Under the pieces are notes generated by a model. That model was not told where the DNA came from. It saw only the letters and a program-made list of their open reading frames with translations, and made no database searches. DNA of 64,000 bases from Pseudoalteromonas flavipulchra NCIMB 2033 = ATCC BAA-314 (GTDB lineage Bacteria; Pseudomonadota; Gammaproteobacteria; Enterobacterales; Alteromonadaceae): positions 62,001 through 126,000 of the forward strand of contig JWIH01000010.1 in the NCBI GenBank assembly GCA_000814665.1, given 5' to 3'. A program made the translations under genes and the position numbers. Below are positions 10,604 through 21,199 of the stretch, piece by piece; the stretch's first letter is position 1; the number at the start of each line of letters is the position of its first letter.

Positions 10604-11053
10604 TTAACCACCCGTTACGCTGTGACAGGTCGATGGAACATATTTATATTTAGCTGCTGCATCAATAGAACACGTCCAATTAATTTCGCCAGCTGGGATT
10701 GTACCAGATGCTAATGCAGTTGCCCCTGTTTGAGGAGTCATTGTGATTGCTACAGAACCAGCAATCGCTGTGGATGTAACAGAAATAGCACCAGTTGACC
10801 CGTCTATTGCGACTGCACCACAATTGTCTGTAGCTGCATTAGCATTGAAACCGGAGTTGAAAGCGGCACCTTCAGTTGCATTCATAGCTACAGTTGTTTT
10901 TGCAGCGCCAGCTAAGTTTAGGCATTCAGATACTCTTGCTTTCACAGTGTAGTCTTGATAAGCAGGCAAAGCTACTGCAGCTAGAATACCGATGATTGCA
11001 ACTACAATCATTAGTTCGATTAGGGTAAAACCACCCTGTTGTTTTTGAGTCAT
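10604..11053 (-). CDS. pilA: type IV major pilin
   Basis: A 149-residue type IVa prepilin. It has a short basic leader ending in QQGG, cleavage before [20 protein letters not shown] with the conserved Glu at mature position 5, and the amphipathic helix continuing to [10 protein letters not shown]. Two C-terminal cysteines in [19 protein letters not shown] would form the pilin D-loop. The middle of the protein is rich in Ala, Thr and Gly, as in surface-exposed variable regions. It is the first gene of the pil group and is preceded by a long non-coding leader. Confidence 0.95.
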   Translation of the reverse strand: MTQKQQGGFTLIELMIVVAIIGILAAVALPAYQDYTVKARVSECLNLAGAAKTTVAMNATEGAAFNSGFNANAATDNCGAVAIDGSTGAISVTSTAIAGSVAITMTPQTGATALASGTIPAGEINWTCSIDAAAKYKYVPSTCHSVTGG

Positions 11054-11721
11054 GATGTGTCTCCTAAATTTTAAGTGACTTAACCATAATAGGTTTAAGT
11101 TAAGCGTTTATTAAAACCTTTGCAATAATTACCAATCCATCGAATCAACAAACTGGTGTGCTCAAATTGACTTAACGGCGACCAAGAAGATGCAACAAGC
11201 TCATCATTCAAAAATCTTAAAAGCTAAACCCGTTAAGTTTGTGACCGTTCCCTAATCAACTAGAAGTGTAGCACCGATTTAGTTTCAGCGATCACAATTA
11301 ACATTTACTTTAATAGTAAACGCTGAGCTCAGCAATTGAATTTTAATAATAAATTATTGATTCTCTTGTGGTAGCTCAAGCTTTCCTAATATCGGTTCAA
11401 AAAACGAACGGAACCAATCGTTACCGAACATTAAGATCTTGTTACACTCTAGTTCTTTTGTCGTATTTAACGGGTTTTAAGTAGGTTTGTCAACGAAATA
11501 GAAAACTTTATCTATTACGTGGGATTACGGGAAAGTGCAGAACACTCCGTTTATGGTAGCGATTTTGTTATTAAATAAGACTAGCTACGCAAAGTTGAGC
11601 CATTACTGGCAGTGTCGCATTGATAGCTTGAATGCCACATTAAGTAAGACAGAAAAACAAAAGGGCTCAATCAAGGCCCTTTTTGCATGTATAAAAGAGA
11701 GGAAGTTGTTAAAGCTTTACA
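11054..11721. other. non-coding region between pilA and nadC
   Basis: No credible gene in 668 bases. It must hold the pilA promoter, but I could not place a well-spaced sigma-54 or sigma-70 site with confidence: a TTGCA on the minus strand near 11121 has poor spacing to the nearest TGG. The only clear element is the nadC terminator at 11659-11684. A plus-strand frame at 11535-11786 runs through that terminator and into nadC and is not credible. Confidence 0.6.
11659..11684 (-). terminator. rho-independent terminator after nadC
   Basis: On the minus strand, AAAGGGC and GCCCTTT arms around a short AT-rich loop are followed by TTTTGTTTTT. It lies about 40 bases past the nadC stop. The arms carry A and T runs on both sides, so it could act in both directions. 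Confidence 0.8.
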
Positions 11722-12600
<879 letters not shown>

Positions 12601-12669
12601 TTACGCGCGTTTGCCTAGGAGTACAATTGATGGAGAAGAATTCACGAAATTTGACGGGGTGGCTTTTAT

Positions 12670-14444
12670 TTTGCGGGGTAAACCCGCTGCTACGTGTATG
12701 CGTTGCTTGCTGTGATTTGATGTCGAACGGGTATGTGTTGCTTACTGTGACTTTATGTCGAAAACCAATATGTATTTTTGTAGCAGCGACTTTATGTCGC
12801 GACTGTGTGTTTGAAGTGCAAGGCCTTGCTTGTAGAGAATGAGTTGATGGCTAAAACGGTGGTCGTGGGGTAAACCCGCAGCTACGTGTATGTGTTGCTT
12901 GCTGTGATTTGATGTTGAACCCTTGTGTGTTTTGTAGCAGCGACTTTATGTCGCGACTGTGTGTTTGAAGTGCAAGGCCTTGCTTGTAGAGAATGAGTTG
13001 ATGGCTAAAACGGTGGTCGTGGGGTAAACCCGCTGCTACGTGTATGTGTTGCTTGTTGTGATTTGATGTTGAGCCCTTGTGTATTTTTGTAGCAGCGACT
13101 TTATGCCGCGACAGAGTATTTGAAATGCAAAGCCTTGTTTGTAAAGAATGAGTTGATGGCTAAAACGGTGGTCGCGGGGTAAACCCGCTGCTACGTGTAC
13201 ATATTGCTTGCTGTGACTTTACGTCGAAACCAATATGTATTTTTGTAGCAGCGACTTTATGTCGCGACGGAGTATTTGAAATACAATGCCTTGTTTGTAG
13301 AGAATGAGTTGATGGCTAAAACGGAGGTCGCGGGGTAAACCCGCTGCTACGTGTATGCGTTGTTTGCTGTGATTTGATGCCGAATCGTTGTTTATTTTCG
13401 TAGCAGCGACTTTATGTCGCGACAGAGTATTTGAAATGCAAAGCCTTGTTTGTAAAGAATGAGTTGATGGCTAAAACGGAGGTCGCGGGGTAAACCCGCT
13501 GCTACGTGTATGTGTTGCTGCTGTGACTTTATGTTGAAAACCAATATGTATTTTTGTAGCAGCGACTTTATGTCGCGACTGTGTGTTTGAAATGCAAAGC
13601 CTTGTTTGTAAAGAATGAGTTGATGGCTAAAACGGAGGTCGCGGGGTAAAACCGCTGCTACGTGTATGTGTTGTTTGCTGTGAATTTACGTCGAAGCCAA
13701 TATGTATTTTCGTAGCAGCGACTTTATGTCGCGACGGTGTGTTTGAAATGCAAAGGCTTGTTTGTAGAGAATGAGTTGATGGCTAAAACGGAGGTCGCGG
13801 GGTAAACCCGCTGCTACGTGTATGCGTTGTTTGCTGTGACTTTACGTCGAAACCAATATGTATTTTCGTAGCAGCGACTTTATGTCGCGACGGTGTGTTT
13901 GAAATGCAAAGGCTTGTTTGTAGAGAATGAGTTGATGGCCAAAACGGAGGTCGAGGGGTAAACCCGCTGCTACGTGTATGCGTTGTTTGCTGTGACTTTA
14001 CGTCGAAACCAATATGTATTTTCGTAGCAGCGACTTTATGTCGCGACAGAGTATTTGAAATGCAAATCCTTGTTTGTAAAGAATGAGTTGATGGCTAAAA
14101 CGGTGGTCGCGGGGTAAACCCGCTGCTACGTGTATGTATTGCATGCTGTGACTTTATGCCGAAAACCAATATGTATTTTTGTAGCAGCGACTTTATGTCG
14201 CGACGGTGTGTTTGAAGTGCGAAGCCTTGTTTGTAAAGAATGAGTTGATGGCTAAAACGGAGGTCGCGGGGTAAACCCGCTGCTACGTGTATGTGTTGTT
14301 TGCTGTGAATTTACGTCGAAACCAATATGTATTTTCGTAGCAGCGACTTTATGTCGCGACAGAGTATTTGAAATACAAAGCCGTGTTTGTAAAGAATGAG
14401 TTGACGGCTAAAACGGAGGTCGCGGGGTAAACCCGCTGTTACGG
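12670..14444. repeat. tandem array of paired REP elements (family A), about 11 units
   Basis: Twelve copies of a hairpin GCGGGGTAAACCCGC with tail TGCTACG (first at 12673, last near 14420) alternate with eleven copies of the opposite-facing element GTAGCAGCGACTTTATG plus a CGCGAC arm (first at 12780, last near 14338). Apart from the first unit, spacing is close to 156 bases. Conserved linkers carry GAATGAGTTGATGGCTAAAA. The units are near-identical, so the array probably expanded by tandem duplication. It fills the whole gap between divergent nadC and ampD. No long frame is convincing inside it. Confidence 0.92.
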
Positions 14445-14537
14445 TTATTGTTTGCCAGCTGCAATTTGATATCGAACTATTATGTCTTTTATGTCCCGGT
14501 ACTATCGTTACATTACACATAAATCCATCCCTACCTT

Positions 14538-15134
14538 TTGTCTTATTTTGTCTTTATAATCGAATGCAAACCAAGGCTTGGAACTAATACTTTGAATTGG
14601 CTACCTTTTGCTAAACACAAGCAATCCCCCCATTACGATGAAAGACCGCAAGCGTGTGAGATAGATTTACTGGTGATCCATAATATCTCGTTGCCCGCAG
14701 GGTGCTTTGGCACGCCGTACGTGGAAGAGTTATTTATGGGCACGCTGGACTGCGGCGCACATCCAACTTTTTCTGACTTAGAGGGAGTAAGAGTGTCGGC
14801 GCACTGCGTTATACGTCGTGACGGTAGCATCACCCAATACGTTCCCTTCATTGAACGGGCTTGGCATGCGGGAGTGTCGCAGTGGCAAGGTCGAACGCGC
14901 TGTAATGACTTTGCAATTGGTATTGAAATGGAGGGCACAGACACCACGCCATATACCGAAGCGCAATATGCGAGTTTAGTAAAAACAACGCGTTGGCTGC
15001 AGCAGCACTATTCAAAGCTGACGAATGATCGTATTGTAGGGCACAATGATATTGCTCCAGGAAGAAAGACAGATCCAGGGGCAGCATTTGATTGGCAGCA
15101 TTATTTTACCTTGTTAAATAACCAAGAGAGCTAG
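14538..15134 (+). CDS. ampD: 1,6-anhydro-N-acetylmuramyl-L-alanine amidase
   Basis: Cytosolic zinc amidase of cell-wall recycling that cleaves the peptide from anhydro-muropeptides; loss induces AmpC in many species. The zinc ligands are visible as His in LLVIHNISLP, and His and Asp in IVGHNDIAPGRKTDPG; SAHCVIRRDG and RAWHAGVSQWQGR also match. The start is uncertain: TTG at 14538 gives 198 residues, but TTG at 14592 (LNWLPFAKH) fits the usual AmpD N-terminus better, and a TATAAT at 14555-14560 could be a promoter element. It is followed six bases later by ampE. Confidence 0.93.
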   Translation: MSYFVFIIECKPRLGTNTLNWLPFAKHKQSPHYDERPQACEIDLLVIHNISLPAGCFGTPYVEELFMGTLDCGAHPTFSDLEGVRVSAHCVIRRDGSITQYVPFIERAWHAGVSQWQGRTRCNDFAIGIEMEGTDTTPYTEAQYASLVKTTRWLQQHYSKLTNDRIVGHNDIAPGRKTDPGAAFDWQHYFTLLNNQES

Positions 15135-15140
15135 GCAAGC

Positions 15141-15992
15141 ATGATCTTAATTTCTATCATCATCGCGCTTATTATTGAACGACTTGGCGCGCGGGCGAAC
15201 TACTGGCAAGTCGACCATTACCTGCAAAGTTACTACGCGAAAACCAAATCTTGGACTCAGCCAAATGCCATGTTGGGTTCGCATTTCGGTGTGATGCTTT
15301 GGTTAGTTATTCCTGCATTGGTTGTTGCTTTTATTTACAGCCTAAGTGACTTTGTGTTTTGGCAGTTTGCAATCAATATCTGTGTGCTCTTAGTCTGTTT
15401 TGGCTGTGCAAAATATCGCAAGCTTTATAAAGGCTATTTGAATGCGCTGACCAGAGGTGATAACGAAGCGGCTACGCTTTATGCGTTGCAAATGGGGCAA
15501 GACAAATTAGAAGATGAGCCGGGCGGCGAGACGTTTGGTCAGACGCTTTCGTGGATCAACTTTCAACATTACTGCGGAGTTATTTTTTGGTTTGTGGCGT
15601 TGGGCGCGCCGGGCGCTGTGCTATATGCGATGGTAAGACAAATTGTGCATTGGCATCATGAGCAAGAAAATCCGCCGCTACAGCATGTGTTTGAGCAGTT
15701 TTGCCGGTTATTTTATTGGCTAAATTGGCTTCCTGCTCGAATCGCAAGCTTTGGTTTTTTGATCATCGGTAACTTCAGTAAAGGCACGTCAAGTTGGTTG
15801 AAGTATGTGCTAGATTTTAAAACCACAAATCGTCAAATCGTCACAAGCACTGCACTTGCGGCTGAGCAAATTGAGCAACAGTTTTTAGGTTGTACTTTTG
15901 AAGCAAGCTGTATGATGCGCCTCGTGAAACGTAATATTTTGTTTTATCTCGTGATTATCGCAGTATTAACCCTATTTGGTTGGGTGGAGTAG
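15141..15992 (+). CDS. ampE: AmpE-like inner-membrane protein
   Basis: A 283-residue protein with several hydrophobic segments (about residues 1-12, 50-95, 150-175, 195-215 and 265-280) and the AmpE/CobD-like pattern near GDNEAATLYALQMGQDKLEDE. AmpE is an ill-defined partner of the AmpD pathway, suggested to act as a sensor. The start lies six bases after the ampD stop, so the two are co-transcribed as in E. coli. Confidence 0.9.
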   Translation: MILISIIIALIIERLGARANYWQVDHYLQSYYAKTKSWTQPNAMLGSHFGVMLWLVIPALVVAFIYSLSDFVFWQFAINICVLLVCFGCAKYRKLYKGYLNALTRGDNEAATLYALQMGQDKLEDEPGGETFGQTLSWINFQHYCGVIFWFVALGAPGAVLYAMVRQIVHWHHEQENPPLQHVFEQFCRLFYWLNWLPARIASFGFLIIGNFSKGTSSWLKYVLDFKTTNRQIVTSTALAAEQIEQQFLGCTFEASCMMRLVKRNILFYLVIIAVLTLFGWVE

Positions 15993-16025
15993 CCCTAGCT
16001 GCAAATTACACACCTTTATAACAAA

Positions 16026-16056
16026 TGCTCCATATACTGTAAGGGCATATGGAGCA
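16026..16056. terminator. hairpin between convergent ampE and the PilZ gene
   Basis: A perfect ten-base inverted repeat, TGCTCCATAT and ATATGGAGCA, with an 11-base loop. It lies in the 71-base gap between two convergent genes. There is no strong T run, so it may be a weak bidirectional terminator or a transcript-end stabiliser. Confidence 0.5.
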
Positions 16057-16063
16057 GTTGAAA

Positions 16064-18565
16064 TCAGTGTTTAAAATTGGCCTCTAACCAGCGCTTTTTC
16101 TGCTCTTCCATTTTGGTAACAAGCGGCGCATCAAAGCCCATGTTTCGAACCACATATTCCGTAACATCTATCAAATCACACACCCCAGTTACCGACCAAA
16201 GCGCTTCTTCTAGGTCTTTTGCTTTGTGGATTGCATAGTGGCTTACATAGCGCAGCTCATTCGCAAGATAATCCATATCTGGGCGGCCGGTTTTTGATAC
16301 ATAAAGCTGATAGATAAAGAGTAGGTCATTGCGTAGTGCTTTTTTAGCATACAAATACAGGCTATCAATGGCCTCTTCATGGGCAATAACTTGCGCACCT
16401 ACCGCTTCGTGTTGACTGCTTTGGTTTGGATCAAACTTAATAAACACCAAGTATTTGAGCGGTTTATCCTGTCGCGATTTTGTTTTTAGAATTTCGGTGA
16501 GCTTTTCTTCGACGAAACGGTCGGGGAAAACGGCTTTGGCGTCCAAGGTGTTATCGTCATTATCGCTAAACGAATGCAGTAAGTGGTGAAGGGATGTCGG
16601 GTAAAGCCCCTGTCCAATTGCTCCCACCGCATTATGTGAAGTTTCTTTATGTAAATAAAGTGGAAACTGGCAAACGGATTTAGTCACCATGTTACGCAGT
16701 GCAAGTGATAGCCCCGGCACCTTTGGCGCTTCATCACAAGCAACCAGCTTGTCTTTGTTGCTCTCAATAAGGGCTTTAAAGAACCCCATGGCAGAATGGT
16801 CGAGTTGACCTATTTTCTGCACTTTCAAGTTAATGATAGTTTTAGTTTTATTGACCATCATTACTTCATAGCGCAAATTCGTTAAATTGTGCTGTTTCGT
16901 CAGTCTCTGCAAATCGACTAAGTCTAAGTGTATTGAGTCACCTTTACTCAGCGGCATTTCTTGGCCGCACTCTATTTGTAAACCCATGACAGAAAAATCA
17001 CGGGTAACGCAGTTGAACGTGCCTTGACCATCAATATGAACGACGACATTGGTTTTATAAAGGTAGCGCCTGTGTGCACGTAAGTTAACGTATTCTAACG
17101 CAACCACCTCAAGCGGAGGAGGAGTGGCTGACTTGCCGTGACCGAACTTCTTTAACTGATTAACTAAACTTTGTTCGTAACTCAGGCGTTGGAATCGCTC
17201 AGTGATCGACGGGTTTCCAATATCTGTCAGTAACATGAGATATTTCACGTCTTGGATAAAGCCTTGCACCCTTGGGGTGGGGCGTTTATTTAGCTTTTCG
17301 ACATTTTTGCCTGCACTTGCGGGAAGCGAAAGCGGGATAAACGCATCCTCATGATGGCTTGGCATGAGTTGTACTTTAAACGTGCGCCAGCTGTCTTTTT
17401 GGCTGCCAAAGGCAAAGAACAGATCGTTTAGTTGCTGCATTTCTTCCAGCTCAAAGTCAAAGGCTGAGTAAAAGTACATTTTGCCTTGACTAGAGTGAGT
17501 AAACACATGGCATACCGCTTCTTTTACCGCGCCAGAAAGCGCAAGCAGTCGCTGCATTCGTTTTTGGTTGAAGACGGAATAAAGGCCTGATTGTTTTCTT
17601 TCGTCCTCAAAGTAGTAATTGATATGGGCGTTATTTTCGTTGGTAAGCACCATGCTTGGATAAAGCTGTTTTTGTTTCTCACTGATGAAAACAAACAAAG
17701 AGCAGACGCGTGGAAAATAATACTGTTCGTAGCCTTTACAAACGACGGCATCCAAAGTGTTGTCGAGATTTATCTTATAGCGGCGTTTGTTACCGTGTAT
17801 AAAACTATTTAAAAAGTCATCAAACCCTTGGTTTTTCTCGATAAATGTGCGTTTTAAGCGAACTTGGTTGTATTCAATCGTGCCGGGTTCTACAGCGACG
17901 ACTTCATACTGAATACCTTCTTTCAAGCCAAGTTCAAAGTCTTGCTCGAGACCCACTAAGCGGATCGAAATAATTTGTCCGGGATCTACCTGTTGATTGG
18001 TCGGTAATTTTATTTTAGCGCCGCTGAGGGAAATATCGGAGGTAGTTGCGGAAACCTTAGGGCGGTTTTTTGCCAGTTCCACAGTGATCTTAATGGAGTA
18101 ATTCATGCGCTCTTCGGAGCGGCTTTCGTACGACGCGAAACGGACTAGTTTAGTGTAATTATGATTGACCGCGTCTTTTTCTACTTCTTCTTCGCGTGCT
18201 TTGGCCTGCCTTTGCATGACCTTATAATTATTGTCGGTACTCATTACGGATTCGTAAACTGCAAGGGTATAACCCCCATGTTTAGCGACTTCCCGCTCGA
18301 ATACTTCGATTGCTAAGTCATCCATAAAGTGCTGTTTGCCTTCATATTCATAAGGCTTAACTTGACCTGCGACTTGTCCTCTGAGGTCAATAAATCGTGC
18401 CACGGGCTGAGATAGCCGCGACATTTCCATTTTTAATAGAAATTGGTCCGGCTTGGATAGGTCCGCAGTACGTTGCTTAAATATGCGATCAAAAGCCGGA
18501 TCGCCAAGATCCAGCTTTAAATCTTCAATTAAGCTTTGATATTTTTGTAATCTATCTTCAGGCAT
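16064..18565 (-). CDS. large protein with two PilZ domains
   Basis: An 833-residue soluble protein with two separate PilZ-like cyclic di-GMP-binding modules. The first, near residues 120-245, has basic residues in SRSEERMN and then TSDISLSGAKI. The second, near 480-580, has RAHRRYLYKT followed by TRDFSVMGLQIE. Both keep the RxxxR plus D/NxSxxG pattern. The remaining regions have no membrane segment and I do not recognise them. PilZ proteins commonly act in motility, adhesion or exopolysaccharide control; the specific role here is unknown. It is divergent from radA. Confidence 0.85.
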   Translation of the reverse strand: MPEDRLQKYQSLIEDLKLDLGDPAFDRIFKQRTADLSKPDQFLLKMEMSRLSQPVARFIDLRGQVAGQVKPYEYEGKQHFMDDLAIEVFEREVAKHGGYTLAVYESVMSTDNNYKVMQRQAKAREEEVEKDAVNHNYTKLVRFASYESRSEERMNYSIKITVELAKNRPKVSATTSDISLSGAKIKLPTNQQVDPGQIISIRLVGLEQDFELGLKEGIQYEVVAVEPGTIEYNQVRLKRTFIEKNQGFDDFLNSFIHGNKRRYKINLDNTLDAVVCKGYEQYYFPRVCSLFVFISEKQKQLYPSMVLTNENNAHINYYFEDERKQSGLYSVFNQKRMQRLLALSGAVKEAVCHVFTHSSQGKMYFYSAFDFELEEMQQLNDLFFAFGSQKDSWRTFKVQLMPSHHEDAFIPLSLPASAGKNVEKLNKRPTPRVQGFIQDVKYLMLLTDIGNPSITERFQRLSYEQSLVNQLKKFGHGKSATPPPLEVVALEYVNLRAHRRYLYKTNVVVHIDGQGTFNCVTRDFSVMGLQIECGQEMPLSKGDSIHLDLVDLQRLTKQHNLTNLRYEVMMVNKTKTIINLKVQKIGQLDHSAMGFFKALIESNKDKLVACDEAPKVPGLSLALRNMVTKSVCQFPLYLHKETSHNAVGAIGQGLYPTSLHHLLHSFSDNDDNTLDAKAVFPDRFVEEKLTEILKTKSRQDKPLKYLVFIKFDPNQSSQHEAVGAQVIAHEEAIDSLYLYAKKALRNDLLFIYQLYVSKTGRPDMDYLANELRYVSHYAIHKAKDLEEALWSVTGVCDLIDVTEYVVRNMGFDAPLVTKMEEQKKRWLEANFKH

Positions 18566-18693
18566 AAACAGTTTTACACGCGCTCATTTTATGTGACCAG
18601 TTGGGTCACCGCCAATATTATGTCAACATTGGCGCTTTATTAGTTTATTCTTAACCTATTATTGTGTTTAAGCAAGATATATACCTGTAATTT

Positions 18694-20064
18694 ATGGCAA
18701 AAAAGAAAACAGCATTTGTATGTAGCGATTGTGGTGCCGAATTCGCGCGTTGGCAAGGCCAATGCTCGGAGTGTAAGGCATGGAATACCGTAACGGAATT
18801 TCGCGTTCCATCAGCAAAATCAGTCCCTCAAGGCGGTTCAACGTCAGGTTATGCCGGTCTTGTTGAAGCTAAAGTACAAACCTTAGATGAAGTTAACCTA
18901 GAGCAATTACCTAGATTTTCAACAGGCTTTAAAGAGTTTGACCGTGTACTTGGTGGTGGTGTTGTACCGGGAAGTGCAATATTAATTGGTGGTAGCCCCG
19001 GCGCTGGTAAAAGTACGGTGTTGCTGCAAACTATGTGTCGCCTTGCCGAAACCATGAACACTTTGTATGTCACTGGTGAAGAGTCGCTGCAACAAGTTGC
19101 CATGCGTGCGACACGGTTGGGGCTGCCTACAAATAAGCTTAAAACACTCGCAGAAACCAATGTTGAGACGATTTGTCAGCTCGCGCTTCGTGAAAAGCCA
19201 AGTATTATGGTTATCGACTCAATTCAAGTAATGCATATGAGTGATATCCAATCGGCACCCGGGTCGGTTTCTCAAGTACGTGAAAGCGCTGCTTATTTGA
19301 CGCGTTTTGCCAAAACCAATCAGGTTGCCATTATCATGGTGGGGCATGTAACTAAAGATGGTACACTGGCCGGTCCTAAGGTGCTGGAGCATTGTATTGA
19401 CTGCTCTATTTTACTTGAAGGCAGTGCCGACAGCCGCTTTAGAACATTACGTGGCAATAAAAACCGTTTTGGTGCTGTAAACGAGTTGGGTGTGTTTGCT
19501 ATGACAAGCCAGGGCTTAAAGGAAGTAAACAATCCTTCGGCTATTTTCTTAAATCGTGGTGAAGCGCAAACACCAGGCTCATTAGTTATGGTTATTTGGG
19601 AAGGTACGCGACCATTACTCGTGGAAGTCCAAGCACTAGTCGACTATTCACAGCTCGCCAACCCTCGTCGCGTCACTGTTGGTTTGGAACAAAATCGTTT
19701 AGCCATGTTACTTGCTGTATTGCATCGTCACGGCGGTTTACAGGTGTCGGATCAAGATGTGTTTGTAAACGTTGTAGGCGGTGTCAAAGTGACCGAAACC
19801 AGCGCTGATTTAGCCTTAATAGCCGCACTGGTTTCAAGCTTTAAAAACCAAACGTTAGACAGGCAGCTGGTGGTATTTGGTGAGGTGGGGTTAGGAGGTG
19901 AGATCCGACCGGTGCCTAGTGGGCAAGAGCGGTTGCGTGAAGCATCTAAGCATGGATTTACAAGAGCAATTGTACCAAAAGCAAATAAACCAAAAGAAAA
20001 TATTGAAGGGATGGAAATTGTTGCCGTCTCTAGCCTTAGCGAAGCGCTTGAGGCACTTTTTTAA
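18694..20064 (+). CDS. radA: DNA repair protein RadA
   Basis: RecA-like branch-migration ATPase of homologous recombination. The 456-residue protein has the N-terminal zinc finger CSDCGAEFARWQGQCSEC (residues 9-26), the Walker A GGSPGAGKST near 99-108, the RadA-specific KNRFG motif near 256-260, and a C-terminal Lon-like domain with VGGVKVTETSADLA and GEVGLGGEIRPV. The start ATG is well placed and the length is standard. Confidence 0.97.
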   Translation: MAKKKTAFVCSDCGAEFARWQGQCSECKAWNTVTEFRVPSAKSVPQGGSTSGYAGLVEAKVQTLDEVNLEQLPRFSTGFKEFDRVLGGGVVPGSAILIGGSPGAGKSTVLLQTMCRLAETMNTLYVTGEESLQQVAMRATRLGLPTNKLKTLAETNVETICQLALREKPSIMVIDSIQVMHMSDIQSAPGSVSQVRESAAYLTRFAKTNQVAIIMVGHVTKDGTLAGPKVLEHCIDCSILLEGSADSRFRTLRGNKNRFGAVNELGVFAMTSQGLKEVNNPSAIFLNRGEAQTPGSLVMVIWEGTRPLLVEVQALVDYSQLANPRRVTVGLEQNRLAMLLAVLHRHGGLQVSDQDVFVNVVGGVKVTETSADLALIAALVSSFKNQTLDRQLVVFGEVGLGGEIRPVPSGQERLREASKHGFTRAIVPKANKPKENIEGMEIVAVSSLSEALEALF

Positions 20065-20079
20065 ATAATGGAGTGAAAT

Positions 20080-21003
20080 ATGAATAAGTCCACATTAGCA
20101 GTTGCCGTTGTGGTGTTAGCAGGCGCAGGGTATGTTGGCGCAAACTATTATGTAAATGAGCAAGTGAAACAAGAGATCACCAAGCAAATCTCAAGTTTTG
20201 AACAGCAAAGTGGCCTTACGGTGAGTTTTGCAAATAGCTCTGTTGATTTATTTTCTCGCGGTGTAGAAATTACCGATTTAACGATCTCACAACCTGATGA
20301 AAAAATAACATTATTTACCATCGATAAGCTCAATATTGTCGGTTATGAGCAAGACAAAATCAGCCCCTACACTGAACTTGACCTAGTTGGTTTAAAATTA
20401 GCAAAAGAAGCAGCAGAGTTTACCCAAGGGATGTCGCCGGAGCTGGTCAATGCAACTTATCATTTAAAAACAAGTCTTGCCTATGACGATGCATCTGGCG
20501 CCAGCGAGGTGAAATTCGCAACGTCGGCAGAAGGTATTGTAAAAACCTCTTTTAATGCTGCGTTTGGAAATAGTAAGGCCTTTATGGATGCTTCATTAGC
20601 GGCGTCAAAAATTCAAGGCGATACACCAAACCTTGAGCAAGAGCTTCAAGTACAGTCGCAAATGATGACAGCAATGCAATCGCTCGAATTAAAATCGCTG
20701 GCTGTGAATATTGACAATGCAGGCACCTTGCCTCAATTCATAGAAGCTGAACTTGCACAGCAAGGAATGACCAAAGATGACTTTGAAGCGGTGACAGCAC
20801 AGCAGTTAATGTATTCACCGATGCCGCAAGAATTAAAAGATGCAATCACGGGTTTTGTATCTGGAATGGAGTCTTTGTCAATTTCTGTGACCGTACCACA
20901 AAGCCAAAATATGATGGCGCTTGGGCAACAGCTATCTTTGGCTATGGCACAAAATCCAGAAACGCTGTCTGAACTTATCAAGATCAACGCAAGCGGTAAG
21001 TAA
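20080..21003 (+). CDS. membrane-anchored periplasmic protein, DUF945/YdgA-like (tentative)
   Basis: A 307-residue protein with one N-terminal hydrophobic helix (about residues 5-24) and no lipobox, so it is probably an inner-membrane-anchored periplasmic protein. After the helix comes VKQEITKQISSFEQQSG, then beta-rich AsmA-like segments, for example LFSRGVEITDLTISQP. The overall layout recalls YdgA/DUF945, but it is shorter than usual for that family and I hold this loosely. It begins 16 bases after radA. Confidence 0.6.
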   Translation: MNKSTLAVAVVVLAGAGYVGANYYVNEQVKQEITKQISSFEQQSGLTVSFANSSVDLFSRGVEITDLTISQPDEKITLFTIDKLNIVGYEQDKISPYTELDLVGLKLAKEAAEFTQGMSPELVNATYHLKTSLAYDDASGASEVKFATSAEGIVKTSFNAAFGNSKAFMDASLAASKIQGDTPNLEQELQVQSQMMTAMQSLELKSLAVNIDNAGTLPQFIEAELAQQGMTKDDFEAVTAQQLMYSPMPQELKDAITGFVSGMESLSISVTVPQSQNMMALGQQLSLAMAQNPETLSELIKINASGK

Positions 21004-21026
21004 AGCCAATCAAGCTAGTTTAACGG

Positions 21027-21054
21027 GATTGTGGACTTGCTCTGCAATCCCTCC
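21027..21054 (+). other. small inverted repeat upstream of ygfB
   Basis: GGGATTG and CAATCCC arms with a 13-base loop, a short way past the stop of the preceding gene. No clear T run follows. It could be a weak terminator or an RNA hairpin in the ygfB leader. Confidence 0.35.
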
Positions 21055-21199
21055 ACCTCTTACACACCCATTCATTCGCCATATCTATTTCACTAAATTG
21101 ATGAAATCTAAAGCAGCCTTGAGGTTGATCATACAATTCGTTGGAGTTGCAAAGGCTGCGATGGTAGCATTGGAGTATCAATTGCTTGGGAATGTATTT

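Noticed and set aside
11054..11160. Sigma-54 promoter for pilA
   Set aside because: A TTGCA is present on the minus strand but the distance to the nearest GG is not the required ten bases.
12627..12842. Small plus-strand gene at the array start
   Set aside because: It is made of repeat-unit sequence and has no conserved features.
12670..14444. CRISPR array
   Set aside because: Units are about 156 bases with internal inverted hairpins and nearly identical linkers. There are no short repeats with unique spacers and no cas genes.
21003..21199. 6S RNA gene upstream of ygfB
   Set aside because: ssrS is near ygfB in E. coli, but this region shows only a short inverted repeat and lacks a long 6S-like hairpin.
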